From positions 17,506,221 to 17,570,220 of the forward strand of contig OZ038527.1 in assembly GCA_964036665.1 (NCBI GenBank): a stretch of 64,000 bases of DNA. The letters run 5' to 3'. This stretch comes from Gordius sp. MW1. Lineage: Eukaryota > Nematomorpha > Gordioida > Gordea > Gordiidae. Shown here piece by piece: positions 50,401-62,000 of the stretch. Position 1 is the stretch's first letter. Each line of letters opens with the position of its first letter. A program made the position numbers and the translations under genes. A model generated the notes under the pieces. That model worked only from the letters and a program-made list of their open reading frames with translations, was not told the DNA's origin and searched no databases.

Positions 50401-51881
50401 TCCAACGAATATGGCACTAGTGTATCTGTAGCTGATAAAATACTTTTCACCTCGTCAAATATCTTCTGTTCTTGATTCGTCCAACGCCATGGAACCAGAG
50501 AACCGGTGATAGCATGTAATAGTGTGCACTTTTCATGTAGCTGCGGGATAAATTTTTCTTGGTAGTTTACCAATCCTAAGAAAGAACGGAGTTCCTTCTT
50601 GATCGCAGGAATTTTGAAGTTTCTTATCGCTTCCACTCTTTCTTCGATTGGATGGATCCCTGAAGCGTCAATTTTATTGCCCAAGTAAGTTACTGATGTT
50701 TGAAAGAATTTCACCTTCTCCTTTCTTACTTTTATCCCAGCCTGGTGGATTCTTTGTATTACTTCATTTAAATTTTTAATATGTTCCTGTTCTGTTGCTC
50801 CAGTTACGATGATATCGTCTAATAAAACACCTACGTGAGGTATGCCATCTAATAGATTTTCCATATACCGCTGAAATAAATTCGGAGCTATTGATAATCC
50901 GAATGGTAGTCTTTTATATCTATAATATCCCATATAAGTTGCTATTGTGAGGTAATGTCTTGATTCTCTCTCGACCTTCATCTGTAAGTATGCATCCCGC
51001 AAATCCATGACTGTATACTTTTGGCCGCCTGCAATCTTCATAATTAAGTCATCAAAAGTTGGTAGCAAATAATTGTTTAAAGTTAAGTGAGAATTTATCG
51101 TTACACGAAAATCCCCACATATCCGAATTGAGCCATTTGACTTAACTACATTTACTATAGGCGTTGCCCATTGGATTGCTGTAACTGATGGGTCTACCTC
51201 TTCAATAACATCTTCATTTAACAATCTTTTTAGTTCCTCTTCTACTTTCTTACGCAGCGAGAAAGGAACTCTCCGCGCAGGACAAGCTATTGGCTTTGCT
51301 TCTTCCTTCAAAAAAATATTTACCTCATAATTTTTTATACAACCCATGCTGTCATTAAATATCTCCCCATATTTCTCAATCAATGCATTTTCAGGTTGAT
51401 AATTAATCGAATTTATTGTAACTTGAATAGGAAGTTTAAAATTAAATGCCTGCATCCAATTTAATCCAAATATTAATTCCTCTTCCTCATTTGTAACGAT
51501 AGCTGGAAGTTTCAATGTCATGTTGTTCAGTTTTACACAAACTTCAACTTGCCCAGAAATTGACACAAGATTGTTTCCAAAAGCCTTGATCTTTTGGCAT
51601 GTATGTAATTGTGGTTTATTAATAATGTTATATATCTTCTTATTTATAAGGGTGACACAAGATCCAGTGTCATATAACATTTTAACAATTTTATTGTTGA
51701 TGACCACATTGATATAAGGTTTGAATTGGGTAATATTGTTAACATCATAAACTATTCCAATAGAATTGATAATATGATTTACCTCCTTTGAACCTTTACA
51801 AAATTTAGCATAATGATTCCTTTTGTTACATTTATAGCACACCTTGTTATAAGCATCACATCTATGGATGTGACTTACCAC
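47466..51881 (-). pseudogene. Gypsy D pol (protease, RT, RNase H, integrase), one frameshift and one insertion
   Basis: 51881-49752 is open: CCHC knuckle (CYKCNKRNHYAKFC), protease active site (YDTGSCVTLI), RT (SIRICGDFRVTINSH, LPFGLSIAPNLFQRYM, LLDDIIVTG) and RNase H (SVDASDSGLGA, DREARAIVYG, CADALSRL). The frame shifts near 49790-49830, just before the integrase. Integrase is open at 49840-48947 (HQGHPGISGM, CDGCQ, VSDNGPQFVGGEF, GLAERTIRTLK). The last part, 47800-47466, lies beyond the hAT insertion and contains a 75-bp tandem duplication (VPNMQPxVQLEATTLRRSN twice). Confidence 0.9.
47801..48949. mobile_element. Non-autonomous hAT (family c) with TCTCG subterminal repeats
   Basis: The 8-bp target duplication CCAACCGG is perfect (47793-47800 and 48950-48957). 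Ends start TAGTG. Each end carries pentamer arrays of TCTCG (47811-47952 and 48787-48936). The centre is AT-rich with no transposase. The element interrupts the integrase C-terminal part of gypsy D. Confidence 0.88.
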
Positions 51882-51951
51882 ACCTAGAACATTTGCTTAT
51901 GAAATTTTGTTTGTTTGTAACTCTTTTATCTGTGTATTTAGAATTTGGTGT

Positions 51952-52572
51952 TTAGTACTTTTGTATTTTGTTTATCTCTTGTGATGTGTTTAATTCCATA
52001 TTAGCTATTTCCATAGATTCTGCTAATATATATATATCATTAAAAGATATAACATCACCAGCCATGTTTACACCTTCAGGCCATTGTGTTCGGACTTGAA
52101 TTTCCAATGTTAAATTTTGAAGGCCACACAACATTTGATCGCGCAGTCTCTCGTCCAAATTTGTTTTGAAGTTGCAATTTTTTGAAGCAGATTTTAATCT
52201 TGACACATATTCTGTGAGAGTTTCATTAGGTCTCCTTATGCATCTCATGAAAAGGATCCTGGAATGGAAAAGAGTTATTTTCTGAGCAAATACTTTCTTC
52301 ATCAATTTGATTAATTCCTCATAATCCAAAGATGTAATATCATTAGGATAAGTAAAATTTATTAAACATTCTAGATTATTGTGTCCTATATACCCAAGTA
52401 TCATCTTCTTTCTGATATCCTTGGTAATATTTTTGGCATCAAATATATTTGTAATAGTTAATATATATGTAGAGATATTATCTCCTACCTTATATGGTGG
52501 TATTGTTCCAATTTCCATTTTTGGTTGTCTTATTTCAATATCTCTTAATGGTGGTATTGTTCCAATTTCCAT
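51952..52572 (-). CDS. Gypsy D gag
   Basis: An open frame of 206 codons starting at an ATG 18 nt after the primer-site region. It has a short repeated MEIGTIPP motif at residues 1 and 16, then the capsid-like part (MILGYIGHNNLECLINFTYP, RILFMRCIRRPNETL, LNTSQEINKIQKY). The zinc knuckle is encoded in the following pol frame near 51830, so gag and pol overlap or are joined by frameshifting. It packages the element's RNA. Confidence 0.85.
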   Translation of the reverse strand: MEIGTIPPLRDIEIRQPKMEIGTIPPYKVGDNISTYILTITNIFDAKNITKDIRKKMILGYIGHNNLECLINFTYPNDITSLDYEELIKLMKKVFAQKITLFHSRILFMRCIRRPNETLTEYVSRLKSASKNCNFKTNLDERLRDQMLCGLQNLTLEIQVRTQWPEGVNMAGDVISFNDIYILAESMEIANMELNTSQEINKIQKY

Positions 52573-52589
52573 TAACCCGACCGCGCCAA

Positions 52590-52742
52590 TGCAATATATT
52601 ACTAATAGCCAATATTTTCTAGGAGTTTTAGTATTCTAATTTAGAACACATGTAACAAAAAAACATATATATTCCACAAGGTATATCGAACTTAAAAGTA
52701 TTTATAATAAAACGTATGTCACACAAATACACAATCATTACA
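52590..52742 (-). repeat. LTR of gypsy D (5' LTR)
   Basis: 153 bp, partner of 47304-47453. GCAATATATTACTAATAGCC starts both on the plus strand. Confidence 0.9.
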
Positions 52743-52747
52743 GAGGA

Positions 52748-54230
52748 TATATATTATCTTGGTAAAAGTTTGTGACCCTACTCGAAATCTCGAGTAGGAA
52801 TAATTTTTAAAATCGTATTTCATAGACACATTTTTAATATTATAAATTAACGTTATTATTTTAGCATGTATATATAAATATCTTCATTTTTTAAAGGGAG
52901 GGTAAGTAAAAAATTTAATCCAATAAAAGGTTTCTAAAAAAATAGGACCCTATAAAAATTTTAATTGTATCCAAATACGGCTGTTGAGTAGTTATTTACA
53001 TTTTCAAAAAAAATAACTGTAATTAATTACTTTAATTACACGGGAACGGACTGTAGATGTTTACGATTTAGTAACTGAGTAACTGTTCAATAAATTAACA
53101 GTTAACTAAAATCTATAACTCTAAAAATCAAGTGGGCATGTCACACGGCAAATTTAATAACATCTAGCGACCAACAGTCAGAAATATTAAAAATGAGGAC
53201 TTAATAATTGCCTACATCTTCAGAACCGATCCACCTATGCTTTTAAACTTATTAAAAAGCATATGCGTTGTATCCATTAGATGGAATAGCTTATTTAACT
53301 TGTTAAAAAGGATCTTGCAAAAGTCGCCACAATTTGATTCGCCATGTTATGCATTAAATTTAGGAAGATTTAAAGAAGCAAAATTCTAGACGGCGAAGGA
53401 TACATGTATTTAGCATTTTATACACTACGATTTTCAATTTTAATTAATTTGGACCAAATTAGTAATCTTTGGTGTCAATCTTTGAAAGAGGGTATAATTA
53501 GAGAAAATTATAAAAGATACAAATATATACCCATTGTCTATTTTAAAATAAGTTAGAATTTCCAAATTACGTAACAAAGATTTTAGTGGCCACATATATC
53601 CATTTGATTTCAAAATTGGAGCTGGATCTCACTAGGGTAAAACAAAAAAATAGAAAAAACACTTTAAATTAGATAAATTCAAAAGTCATGAAGATAATCT
53701 ACAAGGGAATTTTTTAATAATTACGAAATCTTAAATATCTCATGAATACATACATACTTTTAATAATACAAATAATATCATTTCGAATGTAACACAACTG
53801 TCGAGCCAATTCTGTCTCGGTAGATTACTAAGAGAAAAGCGCACAATTACATGGTAATCCTGAAAAATTCTTATTAAAATCGAATTATCCATCATATAAG
53901 ATCTTACAGTTTTTATACAAAAATTTGATTAAATGATATTAATATATATCATTTTATATTAATATCATTTAAAAATTTAACAGATTCCCCATGAATGTAA
54001 CTAGTTTTTGTAGGAAAGTAACTGGAGCTTTTTTCCTACATCTAAAAAAATTCAACTGTTATCGTAAAAATAGTTACATATATAGGAGCTTTAATATAAC
54101 TAGTTCCTGTGAAAAATTGGAATTTTGATTTGCAATGGACAAAAATAGGAATGTCCAAAAGAAATGGGGTGAAATTTAAAATGTTTTATATTCCCGATAA
54201 GAATTTGTATTGTGCCCTTTTTCTGTTGTT
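52748..54230. other. AT-rich intergenic region
   Basis: About 1.5 kb with no convincing gene or repeat. A short region at 53999-54125 has weakly inverted ACTAGTT / TAGTTCC motifs. Nothing else stands out. Confidence 0.5.
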
Positions 54231-54413
54231 TTTATACTCTACAAGTTAAGCCCGGCAAACGTTGTTTTGCCATATACATTATGCCTGGCAAATTAACTAA
54301 CTTACTATAAGTGTGTGGGGATAAAAAATTTAAAAACTCAACTAATAAAACTGGCAACAAAATTAATGAGCTGCCATTATCACATGGCCATAGAAGCATG
54401 TAATTTATTTGGG

Positions 54414-55002
54414 GACACGACCTTGCATAAGTTATGTAATAACAATGCACATTATAAGAAAGTATTATATAAAAAGATACAAATGTCACACGTATGGGGA
54501 CGATGTGGGATCCATATTTCGGGTCATCTGGGATGGGAAGGCGAGGAGGTAAAACGTGGCCTAGGCTAGGGACAATTTTTCCCGGAGGTCCGTTTGAGTG
54601 GAAGCTGGGTAAAAATATTTTTGATTGGAGAGACACGACCTTGTATAAGTTATGTAATAACAATGCACATTATAAGAACGTATTATATAAAAAGATACAA
54701 ATGTCACACGTATGGGGACGATGTGGGATCCATATTTCGGGTCATCAGTGATGGGAAGGCGAGGAGGTAAAACGTGGCCTAGGCTAGGGACAATTTTTCC
54801 CGGAGGTCCGTTTGAGTGGAAGCTGGGTAAAAATATTTTTGATTGGAGAGACACGACCTTGTATAAGTTATGTAATAACAATGCACATTATAAGAACGTA
54901 TTATATAAAAAGATACATATGTCACACGTATGGGGACGATGTGGGATCCATATTTAGGGTCATCAGGGATGGGAAGGCGAGGAGGTAAAACGTGGCTTAG
55001 GT
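54414..55002. repeat. Tandem satellite, period 218 bp, ~2.7 copies
   Basis: Units start (GACACGACCTTG) at 54414, 54632 and 54850 and are nearly identical. Each holds TCACACGTATGGGGACGATG, TCCATATTTCGGGTCATC and GGGACAATTTTTCCCGGAGG. Long apparent reading frames on both strands are by-products of the repetition. Confidence 0.9.
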
Positions 55003-55149
55003 TAGTGACCTATTAATATAGATAATTTTAAGTTTTCTCAGAAAACATAATCCAACCTATTTGCACTCATAAAGCCTATTAATAACATAACCGATAAAAA
55101 TTATATCTCTAATTTAATATATAAAATCGCCGATTGCAACCAATTTTAA

Positions 55150-55383
55150 GTGGGAGAAACAAAGATAACCTTAGCTGAAAGAATTAAAGAACACAAAGCC
55201 CCGCTGACAAGATGCGCGACCCACCGCCGTAGCAGAACACTCTCTACAAAACCAACATACCATCGACTGGGACAACCCGACTGTCCTCTACCGATCTCAG
55301 TATAACAAAGAAAGAAAATTCATCGAAAGCGTTCTAATCGACCGCCTCAAGCCCCAAATCAATGATTCAACCAGGACAATTTA
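55150..55383 (+). pseudogene. Penelope-like element GIY-YIG endonuclease remnant
   Basis: One frame reads VGETKITLAERIKEHKAPL (55150-55218); after a shift the second frame reads AVAEHSLQNQHTIDWDN and KERKFIESVLIDRLKPQIND, ending in TAA at 55383. This is the pattern of the C-terminal GIY-YIG nuclease domain of Penelope-like retroelements: GET, a histidine, AEH, the DW pair and a late glutamate. The 500 bp downstream are C/T-rich and end in the hairpin GGTCGCTGGACGACC near 55798-55812. Confidence 0.7.
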
Positions 55384-55869
55384 AAAATTACAAACACATA
55401 CACCCCCACCTTCCTCTATAACTACCTGTTACCACTATACACACCCTATTACCCTTTTGTCTTTCCCCTATTGTTTCGTAACCGCCTTATTTTGTAATTG
55501 CCATCCTTTACACTATTCTTATAGTTGCTATTGCTTCATTTTTATAATCCCCTTTTGATTTTACCTTATCCTTTATCTTAAAGTTGTTTACCCCATCTTT
55601 ATCTTAAATTTGTTTATCCCACTATTTCAATAAGTGTTAACTCTCCTGTTCCAACCGGTGTTCGCTATAATTCACCCTCCTATTTCAACTAGTTTCCATT
55701 ATTTTTGTTTATAAATTAAAACTTGTCGACACCTTCTCGTTCATTGGTAGTTCACATCACTTGTAAGTTACCTTTTTTTTATTTTTTTATTGATAATGGT
55801 CGCTGGACGACCGAAATAACTAAACCCATTTCCACCCTCGCATTTTATCAATCCCAAACTACCATTATT
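55384..55869 (+). other. Pyrimidine-rich tail of the Penelope-like remnant
   Basis: A C/T-rich, stop-laden segment with many CCCT and TTTT runs. It closes with GGTCGCTGGACGACCGAAAT, a hairpin seen at 3' ends of some retroelements. Probably the 3' untranslated region. Confidence 0.4.
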
Positions 55870-56087
55870 GGAAACTAACGTCATATAGCATTAATTTAAA
55901 ATATATATCTCATGTATTTTGCAATGTAGGTTTCGTGACCTTTGACCCGACACTTTGAATCCAACCTGACCCGACCCGAAAGCATTTTAAAATTTTCAAC
56001 CGAAATCCGACCCGCCCCGAAGACATTTCAATATTTTCAACCCGGACCCCCGGGTCAGCTCGGGCTGGCTCGTGCATGTCTATACCT
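55870..56087. mobile_element. Right end of a hAT family b element (truncated)
   Basis: GCATTAATTTAAAATATATA and the ACCCGACCCGAAAGCATTTT repeats match the right-hand ends at 13990-14212 and 37075-37244. It stops at TCGTGCATGTCTATA, a decayed form of the terminal repeat. No matching left end was identified. Confidence 0.65.
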
Positions 56088-56226
56088 GTGAATCTCCTTC
56101 GCCTTTAATTTAGGACATAATTTTTTTTAATGTATATAGTGTTTATTTGAACGTAAGAACATTATAAAAACGAAGTGTTAAAATTCGAAAAATATAAGAG
56201 CAGACCAAAAACAAAACAAAAAAAAA

Positions 56227-56838
56227 TTATAATAAAAAAGCGTCGCATGTGTCATCTAATAAAAGTGGCCAGCTGTCGACCAGGGATGTAAAATTGTACT
56301 TTGCTATAAAAATACCAATTTTTTGGTTAAGTAAAAAATTTGTGGAATATTTAGAGGGCGGGCAGCGACGGCTGATATCTTTAAAAAGCTTGATGGCGGC
56401 AGGACCAAAGGTCCCAGAACACGAGGCAATGATAGGGGTAAAGATATTAGAGGGTAGGAGGGCCTGGTATTTTACCGTTTTGCGGTGTTCGGCGAGGGTC
56501 AGAACGTTGTAGTTCTGGTTAGAGGAGGCGAAAATGTCTATGCAGGTGAAATCCCATTTAAGGGGTAGACCATTTTGCCAAGGGATGAGGGTAGAGGCGT
56601 CTGGTCGCATCCTTCCCTGCAACGAAGGGTCTGACGGCTCTAAAACGGACGGGATATTGGCTTTTTTAAAAGCGGCTTGGATGAGGCTATTTACCTTTTC
56701 GTGCCTTATGTATTTAAATTTATTGTAAAGCAGTGTTACTCTCCATTGTTTAGGAATTCGCTCTTCTACCAATATCTTGTTAAAGAGGTTCGTCATGGTG
56801 GTGACTCCTTCTTCACGATATCCGAGCAATGCTTCCAT
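56227..56838 (-). pseudogene. Chimeric LINE ORF: RTE-type RT fragment fused in frame to RLE-type C terminus
   Basis: This minus-strand frame is open for 203 codons. Residues 1-35 (EEGVTTMTNLFNKILVEER, IPKQWR) belong to the AP-endonuclease LINE continuing up to 58380. From about residue 40 the sequence switches to the family of the 942-aa LINE at 28873-31701: YIRHEKVNSLIQAAFKKA, MRPDASTLIPW, and an aspartate 16 residues after the PD pair, ending NFLLNQKIGIFIAKYN. The switch lies near 56738. Confidence 0.8.
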
Positions 56839-58380
56839 AGGTATTCCATCCAGGCCATTTGCATCTTGTTTATCTGTGTCCTAACTTCATCCTTCTGAAA
56901 GAGTTCGACCATACTTATATTTGGCTCAATTTTGGGGAGGGAATCCTTGTCAATCTAATATTCATAAGGTTCTTAAAATATTCTTTCCACCTTTCCATCA
57001 TTTCTTTCGGCTTGAATAACGTTTGACCCTTCTCGTTTTTGACTATTTTACGAACTCCGACATCGTGACTTTTCTTCTCCCTTATCTTGGCTAATTTGTA
57101 CATAAGCCTATCGCCCCCTTTATGATCCAGTTTGTTGCCATCGGTGTAGGCGGCATTCTTCGCTTTTGCTACGTCCTTTTTTGCGGCCCTCTTTGTGTCC
57201 CTATATTCTTGATAATTCTTCGACTTTTTTGATTTATGCCACCGTCTATATAGATTTTTCTTTCTTTCGATGAAATCTTTAACCGATTGATATCACCACC
57301 ATAGTTCCCTATTCATAGCTTTGCCTCCTTTGGTCTGCCCTAGAACACGAATTTCTGTTTCCTTAATGTCCTTAGATAGCGTCTCCCAATCGTCATCTAC
57401 GTCCCTTTGAAACTTCCTTGCACCCAAGAGTGAGGAGGCTTTTTGATGGTATTCTTCGTTCGTCGACGTATCCTTTAGCCTTTCGTATCGAATTCGAGAT
57501 ATACCTTTCTTCTTTCGGGAAATACTCTTCTGTCAAGATCCATAACAAGGTGACGATGTTGCCTGGCGATTTCTTCTCCCGGTATTACTTTACTTTGCAA
57601 TCCTTAATACTCCAGAAGTCCTTTCGCCGTATAAGCAAATAGGCAATTTGACTTAAATGCTTCCCACTTCTATAGGTCACAATATGATCTTCGCGTTTTT
57701 GAAAATAGGTGTTAACGATCGCCATGTCATATGCTTGGGATACTTGGAGAAGTTTTTCCCCTTCTTTATTCTTCAGACCATACCCATAGTCTCCATGATT
57801 GCGCTCATACCCGTGGCGATCTTTCCCTACGTAAGCGTTGAAATCTGCCCCAATAATTAGCCTTTTTCCTGTCCTATTCCTTGTATATATTTTTCCAATG
57901 ATTCGAAGAATATGTCTTTCTCTGATTCCGAACACCCAATTTGGGGAGCATACGCGCACATAACGGTTAGGAGGCCCCCTTGATCTGCAATCTTCACCCA
58001 CATTAGCCTGTCGGAACAACGCTTGACTTCCACCACCTTGTCCTTGAACGATTCGCTACGATACCAACCACGTTTTTACGATTTGGTGACCCACCGTAAA
58101 AAAGCTTGTATCCTTCTCCTAATTCCCGAGCTTTCGTTCCGTTTCACCTCGTCTCTTGTAGGCAGGCGATGTGTACCTTTCTTCTTTTTAGCATTTGTGC
58201 GACCTCGATGCTCTTCTCTGTCAACGTTCCCACATTCCAGCACGTTATTAGTATTCTTTTAACACCTAATTTTCTTAACCGCCTTCGTTGTGAGTTGGGC
58301 AGTAACCCTAGTGTATTTTCACATTGCATGGGCGGGGTGTGCAGTGCGCGTCGTTTGTGGAGGGCCCTCTAGCCTTTTTT
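56739..58380 (-). pseudogene. APE-type LINE remnant (RTE-like)
   Basis: The N-terminal endonuclease begins near 58270 (TCWNVGTLTEKSIEVAQML, HIACLQETR). It continues at 58019-57585 (LIIGADFNAYVGKDRHGYER, ANVGE), followed by a lysine-rich linker (57100-57240) and the pre-RT region YKLAKIREKKSHDVGVRKIV (57103-56915). Several frameshifts are present. It stops in the RT at the chimera junction. Confidence 0.85.
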
Positions 58381-58394
58381 TGTTGATAATATAC

Positions 58395-58525
58395 TATGAT
58401 TTTATTTAATTATGCCCGAATTGCCCAAATCTTATCAGCGTGCCCGCCCGGACCCGCCCGAAATTTAAAATTTAAGACAGTTGCAAGGCTTGGCCCTGGC
58501 GCCGGGCCGGGCATTTCTGGCTTCT
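58395..58525. repeat. GC-rich transposon-end-like segment
   Basis: GCCCGCCCGGACCCGCCCGA and GGCCCTGGCGCCGGGCC stand out from the AT-rich surroundings. They resemble hAT subterminal regions, but no ends or target duplication could be defined. Confidence 0.35.
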
Positions 58526-58994
58526 GATCACTACTTCCTTCCAACGAAGGGTCAGAAGACTTAAGGTCCGATTGATCGTTCACCTATATAAGGGTAGCCT
58601 GAATTATTAAATTGATTTTTGTGTTTATATTTACATATATATATGTGTGTTATATAGGCAGTTTAGGGGGTGCCGAATATACACAGGTTTGAAGTAGTTG
58701 CGGTACGGGTACGGATAAGAACAAGATAAGATTCACCATCAATACAGAAAATGAACTAGGACAAACATCTAGCCCCACATGCCACGATCCATTAAAAACT
58801 AAATATTTTAGTTTTGGGTACCGCCGGTCATTACATCTGTTTATTAACATTCACATTTTATCAAACTCCACATGCTAACCCTATTTTTCTATATAAACTC
58901 AAAAAAGCAAATGCGCACTCGATACTTAATTGTGAATATTTATAGCAATCATTTAAACCAAATTCTAAGATTGGACCCAGGATAAAGGAATCTA

Positions 58995-59005
58995 ATGGCA
59001 ACTAG
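58995..59005 (+). CDS. BTAF1: BTAF1 exon 1 coding part (11 nt, MAT plus two bases)
   Basis: ATGGCAACTAG precedes a GTCTAT donor. Its phase (2) is exactly what exon 2 needs. The resulting start (MAT-S-LEKLF) resembles the family start M-A-x-S-R-L-D-R-L-F. Short, so moderately certain. Confidence 0.6.
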
Positions 59006-62000
59006 GTCTATAAAAATTATATTTTCTTTAAATTTTTGCTAAAATGAATACTTTAACGCTTATTTAGGTATTTCCATATGTAATACCTTCTTTAAACAAC
59101 ATAGCCTTTATAACTCATTTAAATTTGTATACAGTTTGGAAAAGTTGTTCAAATTATTGGAAGGGTCAAATGATCAACTTAACAAAGTTGTGTCAAAAGA
59201 ATTAGGAAATATTTATTCAAATGACAAATCCTGCATCTATCTAATATTGAATCAGGTTGATATTGAATTAAATATTTTTTATGTATGTATAGATCAAAAA
59301 TTTTCTTTTCAATGTTAATTGGGAAACAAGAATATCTGCTGGCAATGTATTGGAAGAAGTTATTTCTAAGCTTATAAATGATTCCAAATTTGTATTAGGT
59401 TACTTAATAAATTATATATTTCAAATGTGATATTGTATAAGTGTTTACCTTTGAATTTCTTAAGATTAAAGTACTTAAAATGGAATAAATTAAATTTAAA
59501 GTTATATATTATTATCAAAATTTCTCTATAAAAGCTGTATTTTTTGCTTACGGTTTTTAAGCTGTAAAGAAGCTAGAATTTTTTTGACAAATATATTGCG
59601 TTTGCCAAAGTTAGCTAAAAACTGACCTAGCATTTTTTATTTGCAGATAACTTTGATACTCTCAATCAAATGGTCCCTAACATTTTGCACTTACAAAATT
59701 TTGATGCAATAAAATTGGATAATTACAAACTCTTGGATGGTGGAAAGGTCATTGAAGATACAAAACTTGAAAGTAACACCCATTTGACAGTATTTTATAA
59801 TAAAGAATTTTACACAAATATTTTTTTGCAATTACCCACTCTATAATTCAATTTGAGCCATATGCATCTATTAAATAGATTTACATATTTTAAATGTGAC
59901 CCCCTTTGTAAAATGCTGTTGTGTCCTATTGCTTTACAGTATTTCTACTATACAACAACATTGAAAGGCAAGAATTGCAAAGTTAATTAAACTACTGCTC
60001 TATAGGAATATAGAAAGTTTAAAAGAGAATGTTTGAAGGTTGGTAAATGAAATAGAACAAGGGTCAAGTTTATATATAAGGCCGATCAGACATAAAATTT
60101 TTTTTAAATTTAAAAATCAGGGCAAGCATTTTAAATAGATTTGGGCTTAATGATATTTTTATATTTGATTTATTTTGTTTTCCTTTAATATTTATTCTAA
60201 GCTCTACATAATTGTTTTTTTTGGATCATGCAATGTTTGCTAATCATAGATCCTATCAAAAGAGACAAAAAGATTTCAAAAATCAGTTTCTAAAATATGT
60301 GCATAATAGTGTTTATTATATAATTTATAGTTACATGAATGATTTTCTAGGTAAACGTTTTTAAATGATAAGAATTTTTTTATTGAAAATTTGAGAAAAT
60401 TTCTTTAGCAATATCAAAGTCCCTAAATCCCTTCACTTCTTTTCTATAAATTTCTTAGTTATTATTGATAGTGCTAATTACCATTTTTACAATACAAAAA
60501 TTCCAATACTGGAGTTGTTTTGGCATTATTGTGATGCTTATTGTTAATTGTTTGGCTAATGATTTGGGGCATATTAATTCAAGCCTTAGGGCAAATATTA
60601 TATTTCGAGTATGGCAGGTTGGCATACCAAATGTATCCTATATTTTGCGGTTTTATCGATTTTTGATGATAACTTATCCAACCCAAAGATGTGTTTTGGT
60701 GTTGTAAATAATGAGTAACGATTTCTAATTCGATTGATTCAGTAACTTAAATTACCATTTGTAAATTAGCCCATGCTTCATTAGGTTTTCATGCTTGACC
60801 GTAATGAAATTTTATCAATCATATTTGAAACTAATGTCAGGAACGTCGTTGGAGCAACAGAAAAGAAACGTGCAAAAGCAGTTAATGCTCGGTGTAGGTG
60901 GGGAGTCTGTAGGCGAAACTTTGAATTCCTTCATTTCAGAAGATGACTTTGCCCAAGATACGTTTATAAATTCAAAAGAAATCAAGGTTAAGAGCGATGT
61001 CAATGATATAACCACTGAGAATACCTCCACCGAGTAAACTATATGATTTTTTATCCTTACTTGACCTTCATTGTTTCACTTGTTGGAAATTCTGTATTCA
61101 AACTGTACAAACGGCAATTTTTGAATATGATAAAGTATTTTGGGACCCATTTACCCTTAGTTATACCCAATCTATTAATTGTCATGCAATTTAGCTATTT
61201 TTTCTAAGTCTTTGCTTGATTAAGTCTAAGTTTATGTATTTCACGTGACAAAATGAATTTTCACGAAACTCGAAGCAAATTATTCGCAATTTAATTAAAC
61301 ATTGAATTTTCAGGCTGGTTGACATATATTATGAAACCCTTAGTTACAAGCCTTAAACGTTATTTGTTGGTAATGTTATATAAATCCGAGCACCTTTTGA
61401 CCGAGGCTTTTTTTATTAACCTTCAACCTAAAGCGTTGATATAATAGGATTTAATTTAATTTATTTATTTATAGGGATGGAGATGTAACCGACAACAAGT
61501 CTGTAAGTCAATTTCATCTAGCTCCTATATATAAATCTCATGATTTAGAATCTTTAATTTTTCAATTAGGTATTTTGCTTGTAGATTTAAATTGTTCACC
61601 TATCTTTGCAACAAAAGTTTTTTGAAAAAAAGGTTTGTTAAATTTTAAAATTGCAGGCGGAAAAATGTTTGTTAAGGTGATTGAAGAGTCCCAAATTATT
61701 GACTTTTACATTGCATTATTAATATTCTTGCCTATCTTAGCTAACACTTTGAAATTATAAATCGCTTTCTATAAGATTCAGAACGGCTCTAATCCCCCGG
61801 AACCACAAGAGTTCGATAGGGATGATCACGCCATTCTAATCAGTAAATTCGCGGGGCAACACTTATTTTCATTCTCTAACCTGTTTAACCCGAAATGGGA
61901 AATCCGACACGGGGCTACCATAGGAATTAGGCATCTATTAACGGCTTTGTCCAGCGCGAGCAAATGTTTTCGCTTCGATTTTTGTGCAGAAACCATCGTC

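Larger units (their letters stand above)
47304..52742 (-). mobile_element. Ty3/gypsy retrotransposon D, nearly complete
   Basis: LTRs 47304-47453 and 52590-52742 start TGTAATGATTGTG on the minus strand and end ATTGCA. The target duplication GAGGA is perfect (47299-47303 and 52743-52747). The primer site region TTGGCGCGGTCGGG and polypurine tract AAGGAGAAA are in place. gag and pol are readable on the minus strand. Damage is limited to a hAT insertion (47801-48949) and one frameshift. Confidence 0.94.

Noticed and set aside
54232..54957. Long overlapping reading frames on both strands
   Set aside because: They repeat with the 218-bp satellite period and match no family.
60465..60707. Small membrane-like protein in BTAF1 intron 4
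   Set aside because: No homologous motif, ordinary AT-rich composition giving hydrophobic codons, and the segment lies inside an intron on the sense strand.
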